Source of the DNA: SVEL01 sp045126215
Lineage (GTDB): Bacteria > Bacillota > Clostridia > Lachnospirales > Lachnospiraceae
Length of the DNA stretch: 64,000 bases
Direction of reading: 5' to 3'
NCBI GenBank assembly: GCA_045126215.1
Contig: JBGVOD010000054.1
Span: 34,927 to 98,926 of the forward strand
Part shown: piece after piece, positions 1-10,049 of the stretch
Position numbering within the stretch: the stretch's first letter is position 1
Layout: every line of letters starts with the position of its first letter
Made by a program: the position numbers and the translations under genes
The notes under the pieces: model-generated
The model's input: only the letters and a program-made list of their open reading frames with translations
Database searches by the model: none
Told to the model about the DNA's origin: nothing

Positions 1-1
1 T

Positions 2-3000
2 ACAGACAGAATAGTTTCAGGAAAACAGAAGAATTTCACAATTCTTGAGATTGTACCATATCTTGGGGTAGGTGAGTTCAGATATTTTGCCGGAGATCCA
101 GAGGTCGAAGCCGGTATATTATCAAAAGATCAGGACACACTTCGTGCTTTTTACGGAAAGCTTGGAAATCCAACACCAAATACTTGGTATAAGATTCAGT
201 ACCTCTTCTCGAATTTTAATTACGAAATCAAATATAATTCATATCAGGATAAATATTATTTAAGATGTCATAAGACATTTAATGAAGATGTATTGATTGA
301 GCCATACACATCGCTTCTTGAAGGAAAAATCGTTGTAAATACTGTTGAAGCAAATGATTTAACAGAAGATGATTTAAAAGAGGCCGATTTAATAGTTTTA
401 TCATGTACACCTCAGGATAATAGTACCATTCAGATGTACAACTTCTGGCACAATGGCTATGGAGTTGACCAGGCTGGTATGGACACTACATACGTATATG
501 ATAAAGATGGCAATATGTTGCCATTTGGTGGTATTAATTATTCAACTTATGAAAAGATGGAAGATGGTTCTCTTGTAAGCAGAGATATATCATGGGAAAA
601 TGCAAAGACTCTTCTTCATTATATGGAGACAGGTAGAGATTTAAGAGGAGACGGAACATTATTCCAGACTCCTGTTATCTTAGATGCAAGATTAAGTGAA
701 CAGGCTAACCATACATCAAATATGTATAAGGTCGCTTTAATCTACAGAATGTTAGAATCATATCAGTATGAAGATTTTATTACAAATCATACATCAACAG
801 TTGATTCGGAAGGTAATGAGTTTTTATCAGATACAGGTATTGTGACTGGAGCATTATGCTATCCAGATCCAAATGGACCAACTGTACCAGAAACAACAAC
901 ACCAGAAACAACTGTACCAGAAACAACAACACTTCCTGACGAAACGACTTCTGCAGGGGAAGAGACAACAACATCTCATGACGAAACGACTTCTGCAGGG
1001 GAAGAAACAACACCAGAAGAAACTACTACGGTTATTCCTCCAGTGAATATGATATTCAAAAACGACTTTACACATGAAGATATTGCAAAGTGTGTTGATA
1101 TATCAGAATGTATCGATCCAAATCCAAACGCAAAGAAGCGTCTTACAAATGATTATTGGGTACATAATGGTGATGCAAGACTTATTCCAAATAATCTTGC
1201 TATTGTAGTAAGTGAGAGTCAGTATGCTGGCTTAAAGGACAGAGGTCTTGATGGAAAGACAGTTCCTGATGTTGTAAGATACTTACTTGGATGTAAAGAA
1301 GGATACAAGGTATCATATGACTTCGGAAAGATTAGGATTTTGGAAGTAGAACCATGTAATTCATTTAAATATGATACTGATGATAAAGTAATTGAGTTAG
1401 GTGTTGCTTTAGGATTGATTTCAAACACAACACAGTGGTCAAAATCACCTGCTAATGCAAACTACTATAAGAATTTCCTTGAAGTAGATTGCATGACAAC
1501 ACGTACACTTAATTGTGTAACTACAGATTTGATATCTGAATACGATGCAATTATTATCGGAGATCAAGATAATCTGCTTACAAAGAAAAATGGAGAGACA
1601 GTATATAATGACAGTTCTCTTAATGGATATGTGTACTTAGCGTATGGTGATTACGTAAAGTGTGGTACCACATTATATGGATGTCTTGAACAAGAGTACA
1701 AGATAGTTAATATAAATGGTGGATCAGATGGAACGGGTATGTATGCTGGTGCAACAGGATTCTATCAGTTTAATGCAGGTTCAGATTTGAAATATGCCGT
1801 AACACCACCAACAAGCACAAGAATTCATTCAAGCTATGGTTGGGGTTCATTTGCAGGTGGAAGTACCTGCAATGATAATAGCCATTACTACAATTTATTC
1901 CTTAATGTAAATGATGCTACAAGATTTGCGTTTACTGATTATCAGTGGAGCTATTTGAATCAGCCAAAATATACAGGAAGCAAGACACTTGTTGGATTAA
2001 TTGAGGCAAGCTCATATTTTAATCAGGGTAAATTCAAAAGTGGTGGTTACGTAACTGCTGACAAGATGTATGCAGATCCTCTCGGAAATATGCGTTTGTC
2101 AGGAAATGATATTACAAATAAGGTTTTGGAGAAATTAAAAGATTTCTCTAAGGCAGGTAAGCTCTTTATAGTTTCTGATATGGTATATGATAATGATGGT
2201 ACGAAGATTTATCCTACATCACATATTGCAGAAATCAGTAATTATTTAACAGACCCAGGAAATAGAGCAAACTTATTAAAGCTTTCAAGACTTGGAGGCT
2301 TTGCAGCACATATTAATGCAATGTCGCCAATACTTAACTTTAATATGGTACCACAACAGGTTACATCTTCATCATATACAAATGGTATTTTGACATCATA
2401 TTTACCAAATCATGATTTATCATTTGCATTCTCAATTGACAGTTATGCAAATACAGATTATAAAGTTAAGTTTATTATTGATAAGAATGGTGATGGTATT
2501 TATGCTGAATACAAAGATGCTATAACTGATGATAGAAATGAAATCTTTGGTACAATTATGGTAACAACAGATGCAAATGGTCATGCAGATGTTTCGTTTA
2601 CAGCTGAATTACCACCACAGCAGAATGGTGTAGTTGCATATAAGATTGTTGTATCTATGATGAAAGGTGATGAGGAAACTACACTTAGATCGTCATACAT
2701 TAACTTTACATCTGTTAGAAGTCAGGATGATGAAGAGGTAAGGGTTTTACAGCTTATTCCTTGTAGACAATATAAAAATGAATCATATAAAAATTTGAAT
2801 ATGAAATATAATCCTCTAGATAATATGAGTGGCAATGGGTATTCGCAAAGTAACAATGATAAAAATTTCAGAAAATATTTAGATAATATTACTAATGCGC
2901 ATATTGGATATGACATTCAGGTTGACACAATGACAACTGCAGAGTTTGAAAAACTCTTTGAGGGTAGTGAGAATCATTATGTAAAAGGTTCAGACTATGG

Positions 3001-4339
3001 TACAGGAAAGGATCCATTATCAACATATAAGTATAAGATGCTTGTAATCGGATTCGGTGATACATATGATGGTGATGATATTTCAAACTTGTATGGAGCA
3101 GTTGATTGTATAGAAGATTATATTGAGAATAATAACTCTGTATTGTTTGCACATGATACTATGAGTTATAATTCAACATACAATTATTTCCAGATTAATG
3201 TAAATGGAAATACATCAAGAATGGGTGCATCTGGTGCCAAGAGATTAGGTGGTGGAGGTATTCCAAATGATAAGATGTGTACACAGCTTTCACTTAATCT
3301 TAGAAATGCAGTAGGTCTTGACAGATATGGTATTACTCTTGCGGAAGGTGACAGAGAAGGAAAAGATGTACCAATGTATTATTCAGGAGCAAAACCTTCA
3401 TATGCAACATCAAATTATGTCCAGGAGCTTCAGGGATTCTCTGACTGGTGTATTTACAGAAATGCAATGTCACAGTCATATACAGAGAGCTATGATTCTT
3501 CAACAGGTGTACAGACATATAAGCCATTTACGGGTGTAAATATTTCTTCTGATCTTTGGGAAACAAATAAAGTTGAAAAGGTAAATAATGGACAGATTAC
3601 AAGATTCCCATACAAGATTGAGGATACCATTTCAGTACAGACTACTCATCCACAGTATTATCAGCTTGATTTGGAAGATGATGATTTGGTAGTATGGTAT
3701 ACATTGGCATATAATGGAAGTTCATCAAGTGATATGTATAAAAAGAATCCAAAGGATGGTCAGAACTACTATTATATTTACTCAAATGGAAATGTAACAT
3801 ATACAGGTGCTGGACATCGTGATATCGGTGGTGTTACTTCAGAAGCACAGCTTTTTGTAAACACAATTATCAAAGCTATTGCAGCCGGTAACTCAGCTCC
3901 GGAAGTAGTAGTAACAAATGGTGCAAAGGCAAATGTAGGTTATGTAATATATACAGAGCCATCAAAGTTATTATTAAACTTCAAGGCAAGTGATGCTGAC
4001 TTAACAACAATCGAAGCTGTTGATGGAGATTACACAAAGCTTGGAAGATTTGAAACTGGTAGAGTAATCTGGGATGTTAACGAAAATGGTGTTTATGACG
4101 AAGGCGAAGATGTTATAATTCAGGAATATAGCAGAACAGGAAGAATTCTTTATAATGATTTAGAGTATTCAATTAACTTAAATACAATTGATACATTAAA
4201 TGCTGCACAGAAAGCAGATATTGCTGACAAGGTAGTTGGAAATGGAGCATATTTCATTCTTGAAGCAACAGACTATTATGGTAAGCTAGGCTCTACAACT
4301 GCTAAGATGACATCAAAGAATTTGTTTGAAATTGACTAA
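2..4339 (+). CDS. Giant extracellular protein with repeated modules, 5' truncated by the window
   Basis: The frame is open from base 2, so the true start lies upstream; 1445 residues are visible. Three stretches look like the start of a repeated module: ILEIVPY near 50, ILEVEPC near 1335 and VLQLIPC near 2740. Each is followed 200-300 nt later by a hydrophobic strand plus acidic turn (ADLIVLSC, YDAIIIGDQ, YKMLVIGFGD), as in flavodoxin or glutamine-amidotransferase-like folds. A threonine/glutamate linker (865-1035) separates modules one and two. Two Ca-binding-type loops are present (DKNGDGIY and DVNENGVYDEGED). The pattern resembles DUF5057-type clostridial proteins, which is a tentative match. 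No LPXTG or membrane anchor is seen at the C terminus. Function is unknown. Confidence 0.8.
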   Translation, partial: TDRIVSGKQKNFTILEIVPYLGVGEFRYFAGDPEVEAGILSKDQDTLRAFYGKLGNPTPNTWYKIQYLFSNFNYEIKYNSYQDKYYLRCHKTFNEDVLIEPYTSLLEGKIVVNTVEANDLTEDDLKEADLIVLSCTPQDNSTIQMYNFWHNGYGVDQAGMDTTYVYDKDGNMLPFGGINYSTYEKMEDGSLVSRDISWENAKTLLHYMETGRDLRGDGTLFQTPVILDARLSEQANHTSNMYKVALIYRMLESYQYEDFITNHTSTVDSEGNEFLSDTGIVTGALCYPDPNGPTVPETTTPETTVPETTTLPDETTSAGEETTTSHDETTSAGEETTPEETTTVIPPVNMIFKNDFTHEDIAKCVDISECIDPNPNAKKRLTNDYWVHNGDARLIPNNLAIVVSESQYAGLKDRGLDGKTVPDVVRYLLGCKEGYKVSYDFGKIRILEVEPCNSFKYDTDDKVIELGVALGLISNTTQWSKSPANANYYKNFLEVDCMTTRTLNCVTTDLISEYDAIIIGDQDNLLTKKNGETVYNDSSLNGYVYLAYGDYVKCGTTLYGCLEQEYKIVNINGGSDGTGMYAGATGFYQFNAGSDLKYAVTPPTSTRIHSSYGWGSFAGGSTCNDNSHYYNLFLNVNDATRFAFTDYQWSYLNQPKYTGSKTLVGLIEASSYFNQGKFKSGGYVTADKMYADPLGNMRLSGNDITNKVLEKLKDFSKAGKLFIVSDMVYDNDGTKIYPTSHIAEISNYLTDPGNRANLLKLSRLGGFAAHINAMSPILNFNMVPQQVTSSSYTNGILTSYLPNHDLSFAFSIDSYANTDYKVKFIIDKNGDGIYAEYKDAITDDRNEIFGTIMVTTDANGHADVSFTAELPPQQNGVVAYKIVVSMMKGDEETTLRSSYINFTSVRSQDDEEVRVLQLIPCRQYKNESYKNLNMKYNPLDNMSGNGYSQSNNDKNFRKYLDNITNAHIGYDIQVDTMTTAEFEKLFEGSENHYVKGSDYGTGKDPLSTYKYKMLVIGFGDTYDGDDISNLYGAVDCIEDYIENNNSVLFAHDTMSYNSTYNYFQINVNGNTSRMGASGAKRLGGGGIPNDKMCTQLSLNLRNAVGLDRYGITLAEGDREGKDVPMYYSGAKPSYATSNYVQELQGFSDWCIYRNAMSQSYTESYDSSTGVQTYKPFTGVNISSDLWETNKVEKVNNGQITRFPYKIEDTISVQTTHPQYYQLDLEDDDLVVWYTLAYNGSSSSDMYKKNPKDGQNYYYIYSNGNVTYTGAGHRDIGGVTSEAQLFVNTIIKAIAAGNSAPEVVVTNGAKANVGYVIYTEPSKLLLNFKASDADLTTIEAVDGDYTKLGRFETGRVIWDVNENGVYDEGEDVIIQEYSRTGRILYNDLEYSINLNTIDTLNAAQKADIADKVVGNGAYFILEATDYYGKLGSTTAKMTSKNLFEID

Positions 4340-4350
4340 TGAAATAATGA

Positions 4351-4386
4351 AAAAGTATCTGGTCTTTGTACCAGGTACTTTTTTTA
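4351..4386 (+). terminator. Intrinsic terminator of the giant secreted protein gene
   Basis: The arms AAAGTATCTGGT and ACCAGGTACTTT pair with one G-U and are followed by a run of T. It lies 12 nt after the stop codon. Confidence 0.85.
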
Positions 4387-4435
4387 CCCTAATCTATATA
4401 AGAAAGCACAGAAACTTTATTCGTATGGAGAAAAG

Positions 4436-5230
4436 ATGAGAAAAGATATTAGAAAAAAATTAGTTTCAATGTCAGAGACTGAGTATAGAAAGTTTACATC
4501 CAATTTGATACCGGGATGTGAGAATATTTTAGGGGTAAGACAGCCAGTACTTAAACAATATGCAAAAGAATTAATTAAAAGCTGTGATGATTTCAGAATA
4601 CTTCTTATGGAAGAAGATATGTACTATGAAGAGACAATATTAAGAGCATATCTTATAGGTCTTGGAACAAAAAAAGAAAAAAATTTTGAATTGGCAAAAC
4701 AAGACCTTTTAAACTTTATTCCAAGAGTGAACAATTGGGCTGTGAATGATTGTTTTTGTGCTGCATTTGATGTAATGGACAATTTTAGAGGAGAGTTTAT
4801 TAAGATATTAGAAAAGCTTGTAAAATCAAAAAAAGAATATGAAGCGAGAATAGGTCTAATAATGCTATTAGATCATTATTTAAAAGTAGACTGTAATGGT
4901 AAAAAGATTAATAGAAAAAGAAGTGTTTCAGTAGAGGATTTATATGCAAATGAAGAAAAGGGGATGTATATAGAACGTATTATTGAACTAGTAAACAGGG
5001 ACTTCAAAGAAAATGGCTATTATACATGTATGGCTGCAGGTTGGCTGTTAGCAGAAGCATTTGTGGTGTTTCCAAAAACCATATATGAATTTTTAAAAGA
5101 TGAGAAAAATAATAAAATGGATGAAGAGTCATGTAAAAAAGCAATTCGAAAAATATGTGAGTCAAAAAATCCTTCTGATGAAGTCAAGGTACTTGTAAAG
5201 GAACTTTACGATTTGAAGAAAAAGATGTGA
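4436..5230 (+). CDS. DNA alkylation repair protein, AlkD-like
   Basis: The 264-residue protein is all-helical and HEAT-like, of the DNA alkylation repair family (glycosylases that remove alkylated purines without base flipping). The region NNWAVNDCFCAAFDVMD near residues 100-115 matches the family's conserved NW.v.D.f block, and the length is close to the usual 220-250. The start ATG has GGAG 5 nt upstream. It begins 50 nt after a terminator and is followed 22 nt later by the galactanase, so the two may be co-transcribed without an obvious functional link. Glycosylase activity is inferred from family only. Confidence 0.8.
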   Translation: MRKDIRKKLVSMSETEYRKFTSNLIPGCENILGVRQPVLKQYAKELIKSCDDFRILLMEEDMYYEETILRAYLIGLGTKKEKNFELAKQDLLNFIPRVNNWAVNDCFCAAFDVMDNFRGEFIKILEKLVKSKKEYEARIGLIMLLDHYLKVDCNGKKINRKRSVSVEDLYANEEKGMYIERIIELVNRDFKENGYYTCMAAGWLLAEAFVVFPKTIYEFLKDEKNNKMDEESCKKAIRKICESKNPSDEVKVLVKELYDLKKKM

Positions 5231-5252
5231 AAGATGTGAAAGGATAACATAT

Positions 5253-6569
5253 ATGAAAGGTTATAATATAAAAAATGTACATTATCTTTCATTATTAGGG
5301 GTAATATTATTGGGGATTTTATTGTATGGTTGTAAATTCAATAATGAAGAAGACAAGAGCTTGGAATCAAATAATAATGTGTCAGATATAATATTGGAAA
5401 TCGACACAAAAGAAGATAATTCAGAAAGTAATAAAGAGGCTAATATAGTTAAAAAATTACCACAGGGATATATAATTGGCATGGATATGTCTATGACAAT
5501 TGCTCAGGAAAATAGTGGAGTTAAATATAAAAATAATAATGGAGAAGAAGAGGATGTTTTTAAGATAATTCATGATGCAGGAATTAACTATGTAAGAGTA
5601 AGAGTATGGAATAATCCATATGATGCAGAAGGAAATGGCTATGGAGGAGGAAATACAGATATTAATAATGCCATAGAGATTTCAAAGAGAGCATCAAAAT
5701 ATGATTTGAAAATGCTGATTGATTTTCATTATTCTGATTTCTGGGCAGATGTCAAGAAACAGCAGTGCCCAAAGCAATGGCAGCAAATGAATATAGATGA
5801 AAAGGTATCAGCCATCTATGAATATACTTTTAATAGTATTGAGATGTTATTAGATGAGGGTGCTGATATAGGAATGGTTCAGATTGGGAATGAGATAGAT
5901 ATAGGAATAGCTGGAGAGTATTCTGAGGAAAGTGCTATGAAGCTTCTTGCATCAGCTAGTAAAGCTGTAAGAGATGTATCTGCTCAAAATAATAAAGATA
6001 TAAAAATAGTTGTGCATTTTGGAAGTAGCGATGATAGTGTTATAAAGTACAAGGCAGACATGTTAGCTTTATATAATATTGATTATGATGTCTTTGGAAT
6101 ATCATTTTATACATTCTGGGGCAATACAGTTGATAGAGCGAAGGAATGTTTATTATATGTAAAGGAAAAATATAATAAAGAGACTTGTATTTTGGAAACA
6201 TCATGGCCATATACAGAAGAAGATGGTGATGGATTTGCAAACAGTTTTTCGGAAAGTGTGGTATCTGATTATGAAGTATCTGTAGAGGGTCAGAAAAAGT
6301 ATATTTTGGATATAGTTAAAGCTGCCTATGATGCAGATGCTATTGGTGTTTTTTATTGGGGCGGTGAATGGATTCCTGTAGGAAGAAATAAAGAAGAAAA
6401 CACAGTTTTATGGGAGCAATATGGAAGTGGCTGGGCAAGTAGTTTTGCCGGAGAATATGATAGCGAGGATGCAGGCAGATATTATGGGGGAAGTGGCTGG
6501 GATAACCAGGCATTGTTTGATTTTGAAGGAAAGGCATTAGATTCCCTTTATTTTATGCAAGATAAATAA
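5253..6569 (+). CDS. GH53 arabinogalactan endo-beta-1,4-galactanase, lipoprotein
   Basis: The 438-residue enzyme cleaves beta-1,4-galactan side chains of pectin. Residues 11-27 form a signal segment ending in the lipobox LLYGC, so Cys27 is the probable lipidation site and the protein is displayed on the outer face of the membrane. The catalytic barrel follows an acidic linker. NYVRVRVWNNP and DFHYSDFWAD are GH53 hallmarks. Glu214 in QIGNEID is the probable acid/base and Glu315 in ILETSWPYT the nucleophile. The Shine-Dalgarno AAAGGA precedes the ATG. No transporter or regulator of galactan use sits beside it. Confidence 0.93.
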   Translation: MKGYNIKNVHYLSLLGVILLGILLYGCKFNNEEDKSLESNNNVSDIILEIDTKEDNSESNKEANIVKKLPQGYIIGMDMSMTIAQENSGVKYKNNNGEEEDVFKIIHDAGINYVRVRVWNNPYDAEGNGYGGGNTDINNAIEISKRASKYDLKMLIDFHYSDFWADVKKQQCPKQWQQMNIDEKVSAIYEYTFNSIEMLLDEGADIGMVQIGNEIDIGIAGEYSEESAMKLLASASKAVRDVSAQNNKDIKIVVHFGSSDDSVIKYKADMLALYNIDYDVFGISFYTFWGNTVDRAKECLLYVKEKYNKETCILETSWPYTEEDGDGFANSFSESVVSDYEVSVEGQKKYILDIVKAAYDADAIGVFYWGGEWIPVGRNKEENTVLWEQYGSGWASSFAGEYDSEDAGRYYGGSGWDNQALFDFEGKALDSLYFMQDK

Positions 6570-6705
6570 TACTGGTATAGAATATGTACTAAACAATAGT
6601 TTGGACATTTAGGAAATAATAGACTTTTCATATGAAAACAGCTATAATTATTACAAAGTATTCGGTTAGTGGAGTGCACTTCGTGTATAGGAGGATAATA
6701 ATTAG

Positions 6706-8706
6706 TTGATGAAAGAAGAAAATATTTTAGATGAATATAAAAATAAAAATTTTTATGACATTATTTTTTCTTCTATTGTGGAAGATATTGCTTGTATATT
6801 AGAAGTTGATAATGTAAAACACACATATCATGTTTCTATATGTAATGACTATTTTGGGAAAGTATTTGAGCAGGATGGATCATTAAGAAATTTGTATTGT
6901 GTGTTGTTTTCGTACAGTGATCAGCAGAATAAAAGCAGTAAGAATAATTATGACAGGTTTATTGATGAAGATGTATTCAAGAAGGATAAATATCAAGGCG
7001 GTATTCGTTTCCATGTGGATGGTGTTGAAAAGGGCTTTTTCTTCCGTTTTCTGAAAATTTCTGAATCAGAATCAATTATAATGTTTTTTGGAGAAAATTC
7101 TTTTTCTAAGAGTAATAGGTTGGAACTAGAGAAGATTGATACAATACAGGAATCTTACCTTTTTTCAATGATGGTAAATCTTGCAAATGACTCTTGTGTG
7201 AATCCAAATACAACAGAAGTGAATGCAGACAGACAGGATTATATGGATATTAAGTATTCTGACTGGAGATTAATGATTTCTAATATGTTTAAAGATGAGG
7301 ATAAGGTATTATTTTTAAGGGCATCTTCACCAGAGAATGTGATTAATACATTAGAAATGCAGAATCAGTTTCATATAGACCTTCAGATGATGAATATGCA
7401 AGGTCAATTCATCTGGTGCCGGTTAAGGTTTGTCAGAATGAAGAATTTTTCAAGGGAAAACCCAAGATTTGTTTATACTGTTCAGGATATCTCGGAGGAC
7501 ATAGCACAGTTAATCAGACAGGAAGGTTTGATTAAGGCAATTGAGGAACAGAATGAAAGACTTCAGGAAGCAGATAAGAATAAGACAAAATTCTTTTCTA
7601 ATATGTCTCATGAGATACGTACTCCTATCAATGCAATTATGGGAATGAACGAAGTTATTCTAAGGGATTCTAAAGATGAAGTTATAAGAGGCTATGCAAA
7701 GGATGTAAAGGATGCGAGCCAATATTTACTTAGTCTTGTAAACGACATTCTAGATTATTCTAAGATAGAAGCCGGAAAAATGGAAATCGTTCCTGTGGAA
7801 TATAATATGGAGGATTTACTTTGTGGAGTATGCAATATAATTAAGCAAAAACTTGCGGTCAAATCCCTGGAGTTTGAATTAAATGTAGGAGAAGATGTGC
7901 CACAAAGACTCTTTGGTGATGAAATAAGAATTTCCCAGATTCTTATCAATCTTCTTACAAATGCAATAAAATATACTGAACAAGGAAAAGTTTCTCTTAC
8001 GGTAGAGCGTGATGCAGATGTAAAAGGACAAACTGCCATTAAGTTTACTGTTAAAGATACTGGAATCGGAATTAAGAAAGAGGATATGAAAGTACTGTTT
8101 GAGGAATATGGAAGACTAGACCTTTTGAAGAATCGTAATAAGGAAGGACATGGGCTTGGAATCAGTATAGTACAAGGACTCTTGTCACAAATGAACAGTA
8201 GCTTAAATGTGGATAGTGTGTATGGACAAGGTTCTACATTCTCTTTTGTATTGGTACAAAAGGAAGTTAGTGATACTCAGAGGATTGCGAAAGATACAAA
8301 AAAGGAAATCTTAGAATCAAAAACAAGCATTACTAACATAAAGGGTAAAAAGGTACTTGTTGTAGATGATACGGAGATAAATCTTAGAATATTTGAAGCA
8401 CTAATGACGCCATATGAAGTAGGCATTAGTTGCGCAACAAGTGGTGAAGAAGCAATAGATATGATGAAAAATGATACATATAGTATGATTTTTTTAGATC
8501 ATATGATGCCAGGTATGAATGGAATTGAAACATTAAATGAATTACGTAAGCTAGATGATTATTATAAAAATGTTCCGGTAATTGCATTGACTGGAAATTA
8601 TTCACCAACAGCGAGAGCAGAGTATATTAGTCTCGGATTTACTGATTATTTAGAAAAACCAGTAATCATTAATTGTCTGGATGAAATGATTTGCAAATAC
8701 TTATAG
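6706..8706 (+). CDS. Hybrid histidine kinase with C-terminal receiver
   Basis: 666 residues without a membrane segment, so a cytoplasmic sensor. Order: N-terminal sensory region with a PAS/PAC-like end (FIWCRLRFVRM...YTVQDISED, about 230-275), HisKA with His302 in SNMSHEIRTP, HATPase with N box NLLTNAIKYT, G1 DTGIGI and G2 GHGLGISIV, then a receiver with Asp554/555 and phosphoacceptor Asp598 in IFLDHMMPGM. TTG at 6706 lies 11 nt after AGGAGG; the ATG at 6709 is the alternative. No partner regulator is adjacent, so output is probably by phosphorelay. A weak TATAAT at 6643-6648 lies upstream. The ligand is unknown. Confidence 0.9.
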   Translation: MMKEENILDEYKNKNFYDIIFSSIVEDIACILEVDNVKHTYHVSICNDYFGKVFEQDGSLRNLYCVLFSYSDQQNKSSKNNYDRFIDEDVFKKDKYQGGIRFHVDGVEKGFFFRFLKISESESIIMFFGENSFSKSNRLELEKIDTIQESYLFSMMVNLANDSCVNPNTTEVNADRQDYMDIKYSDWRLMISNMFKDEDKVLFLRASSPENVINTLEMQNQFHIDLQMMNMQGQFIWCRLRFVRMKNFSRENPRFVYTVQDISEDIAQLIRQEGLIKAIEEQNERLQEADKNKTKFFSNMSHEIRTPINAIMGMNEVILRDSKDEVIRGYAKDVKDASQYLLSLVNDILDYSKIEAGKMEIVPVEYNMEDLLCGVCNIIKQKLAVKSLEFELNVGEDVPQRLFGDEIRISQILINLLTNAIKYTEQGKVSLTVERDADVKGQTAIKFTVKDTGIGIKKEDMKVLFEEYGRLDLLKNRNKEGHGLGISIVQGLLSQMNSSLNVDSVYGQGSTFSFVLVQKEVSDTQRIAKDTKKEILESKTSITNIKGKKVLVVDDTEINLRIFEALMTPYEVGISCATSGEEAIDMMKNDTYSMIFLDHMMPGMNGIETLNELRKLDDYYKNVPVIALTGNYSPTARAEYISLGFTDYLEKPVIINCLDEMICKYL

Positions 8707-8731
8707 GAGCAGATATTTAATGAATCAGGCA

Positions 8732-8761
8732 TGAATATTATCACTCATTTTTCGTATACTA
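8732..8761 (+). promoter_or_regulatory. Sigma-G/F-type promoter of spoVT
   Basis: TGAATA, a 17-nt spacer and TATACTA closely match the forespore sigma consensus (TGAATA, 17-18 nt, CATACTA). This fits the known sigma-G control of spoVT in Bacillus. Confidence 0.7.
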
Positions 8762-8831
8762 ACTCCATATCAGGGGATTTGGAATTTTCAAATCAAATTA
8801 TATAGAAAGTAATGGAGGAAATATAAGGAAA

Positions 8832-9404
8832 ATGAAAGCAACAGGTATTGTACGTCGTATAGATGAACTGGGTAGAATAGTTATTCCAAAAGAGATCAGA
8901 AGAACAATGAGAATAAGAGAAGGTGACCCTATAGAGATTTACACAGAGGGAAGCGCAGACATCATCTTAAAGAAATATTCTCCAATAGGAGAAATGGGCG
9001 ATTTTACAAAACAATATGCTGAATCACTTGCTATTGTATCCGGATGTATTGTTCTGATTTGTGACAGGGAGAGAATTATTGCAGTTTCAGGGGGAATGAG
9101 GACAGAACTTCTTGGAAAGCATATTTCTAAGGAAATAAGAGGTCTTATGAACGATAGAAGAAATCTTATAACAGGTAAAGACCAAAAGGGAATAAAAATC
9201 ATAGATAATAAGGAGCATTTTATAAATAGTAGAGAGATAGATGATATTGATAAGAAACATCAGGTTATATTTCCAATTATTTGTGAGGGAGATGTTATTG
9301 GGGCAATAATAATGCTCGGAAAAAATGAAATAAAATTGTCTGAGACAGAGTATAAATTAGCATCTGTTGCAGCTGTTTTCATTGGAAAACAGATGGAAAA
9401 TTAA
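8832..9404 (+). CDS. spoVT: Stage V sporulation regulator SpoVT
   Basis: 190 residues. Residues 1-50 are an AbrB/SpoVT swapped-hairpin DNA-binding domain (KATGIVRRIDELGRIVIPKE is the family signature), followed by a GAF-like domain of about 130 residues that senses an unknown ligand. The family length is about 180. In spore formers it acts in the forespore late in development and tunes sigma-G genes. A forespore-type promoter lies 70 nt upstream and GGAGG precedes the start. It stands at the head of the conserved sporulation block. Confidence 0.95.
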   Translation: MKATGIVRRIDELGRIVIPKEIRRTMRIREGDPIEIYTEGSADIILKKYSPIGEMGDFTKQYAESLAIVSGCIVLICDRERIIAVSGGMRTELLGKHISKEIRGLMNDRRNLITGKDQKGIKIIDNKEHFINSREIDDIDKKHQVIFPIICEGDVIGAIIMLGKNEIKLSETEYKLASVAAVFIGKQMEN

Positions 9405-9485
9405 GCACTATTCATAAAAAAAATTTTTAAATTCGTTAGTTTTAAACAAAAATAGTTTAAAATCATTGAAAATATGCTAAATTCC

Positions 9486-9514
9486 TTGACAAAAAGGCTT
9501 AAAAAGTTTATAAA
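9486..9514 (+). promoter_or_regulatory. Vegetative promoter of the HU gene
   Basis: TTGACA, 17 nt, TATAAA. A second TTGACA at 9527-9532 lacks an equally good -10. The leader to the start codon is about 85 nt. Confidence 0.75.
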
Positions 9515-9523
9515 TAAATAAAT

Positions 9524-9568
9524 GGGTTGACATACATAAAAACCCGTAAATAACTCACATAAGTGAGT
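9524..9568 (+). promoter_or_regulatory. Two inverted repeats in the HU leader
   Basis: GGGTT pairs with AACCC (9524-9545), and ACTCAC with GTGAGT around a 4-nt loop (9553-9568). No T-run follows. They would form two small hairpins in the 5' leader, possibly as stabilisers or an operator; function is unknown. Confidence 0.4.
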
Positions 9569-9604
9569 CAAAATATAAACAAAAAGCATAGGAGGAGTTT
9601 ATCC

Positions 9605-9889
9605 ATGAACAAGGCTGAATTAGTAGCAGCAATGGCTGAAAAGACAGGAGCTTCTAAAAAGGTTTCTGAAGAAGCATTAAAGGCTTTCATCGAAGTTGTA
9701 ACAGAAGAATTAAAGAAAGGTGAAAAAGTTCAGTTAGTTGGCTTTGGTACTTTCGAAGTTGCAAAGAGAGCTGCAAGAGAAGGAAGAAACCCACAGACAG
9801 GTAAGTCTATGAAGATTGCTGCTTCAAAGGCACCTAAGTTTAAAGCTGGTAAAGCTTTAAAAGAAGAAGTTAATAAGAAAAAGAAATAA
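9605..9889 (+). CDS. hup: HU family nucleoid DNA-binding protein
   Basis: 94 residues, the normal length for HU. Contains the conserved GFGTFEVAKRAAREGRNPQTG arm that inserts into the minor groove, and a lysine-rich tail. The start is ATG 9605, 9 nt after AGGAGG; an upstream in-frame codon at 9563 gives a non-HU extension and is rejected. Dimers bend and coat DNA. It has its own strong promoter and terminator, so it is monocistronic and likely highly expressed. Confidence 0.95.
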   Translation: MNKAELVAAMAEKTGASKKVSEEALKAFIEVVTEELKKGEKVQLVGFGTFEVAKRAAREGRNPQTGKSMKIAASKAPKFKAGKALKEEVNKKKK

Positions 9890-9918
9890 GTTTTTTCAAA
9901 TTAATGGATGAGCGGAAA

Positions 9919-9946
9919 GAAGTCTTACGAAAGTAAGGCTTCTTTT
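9919..9946 (+). terminator. Intrinsic terminator of the HU gene
   Basis: A ten-pair stem (GAAGTCTTAC with GTAAGGCTTC) closed by a GAAA tetraloop, followed by TTTT. Confidence 0.9.
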
Positions 9947-10049
9947 ACATAATAGGCATTTTAAAGTGTGAAGCATGTAGCAATCCGTGAATTTAATTAA
10001 ATGGATTTGAAGTAAACGTATTTGCTTTAGGCATAGGAGTGAGAAGAAT

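Noticed and set aside
780..1075. Two minus-strand frames opposite the first Thr/Glu linker
   Set aside because: They are low-complexity shadows of the ETT repeats, without ribosome binding sites.
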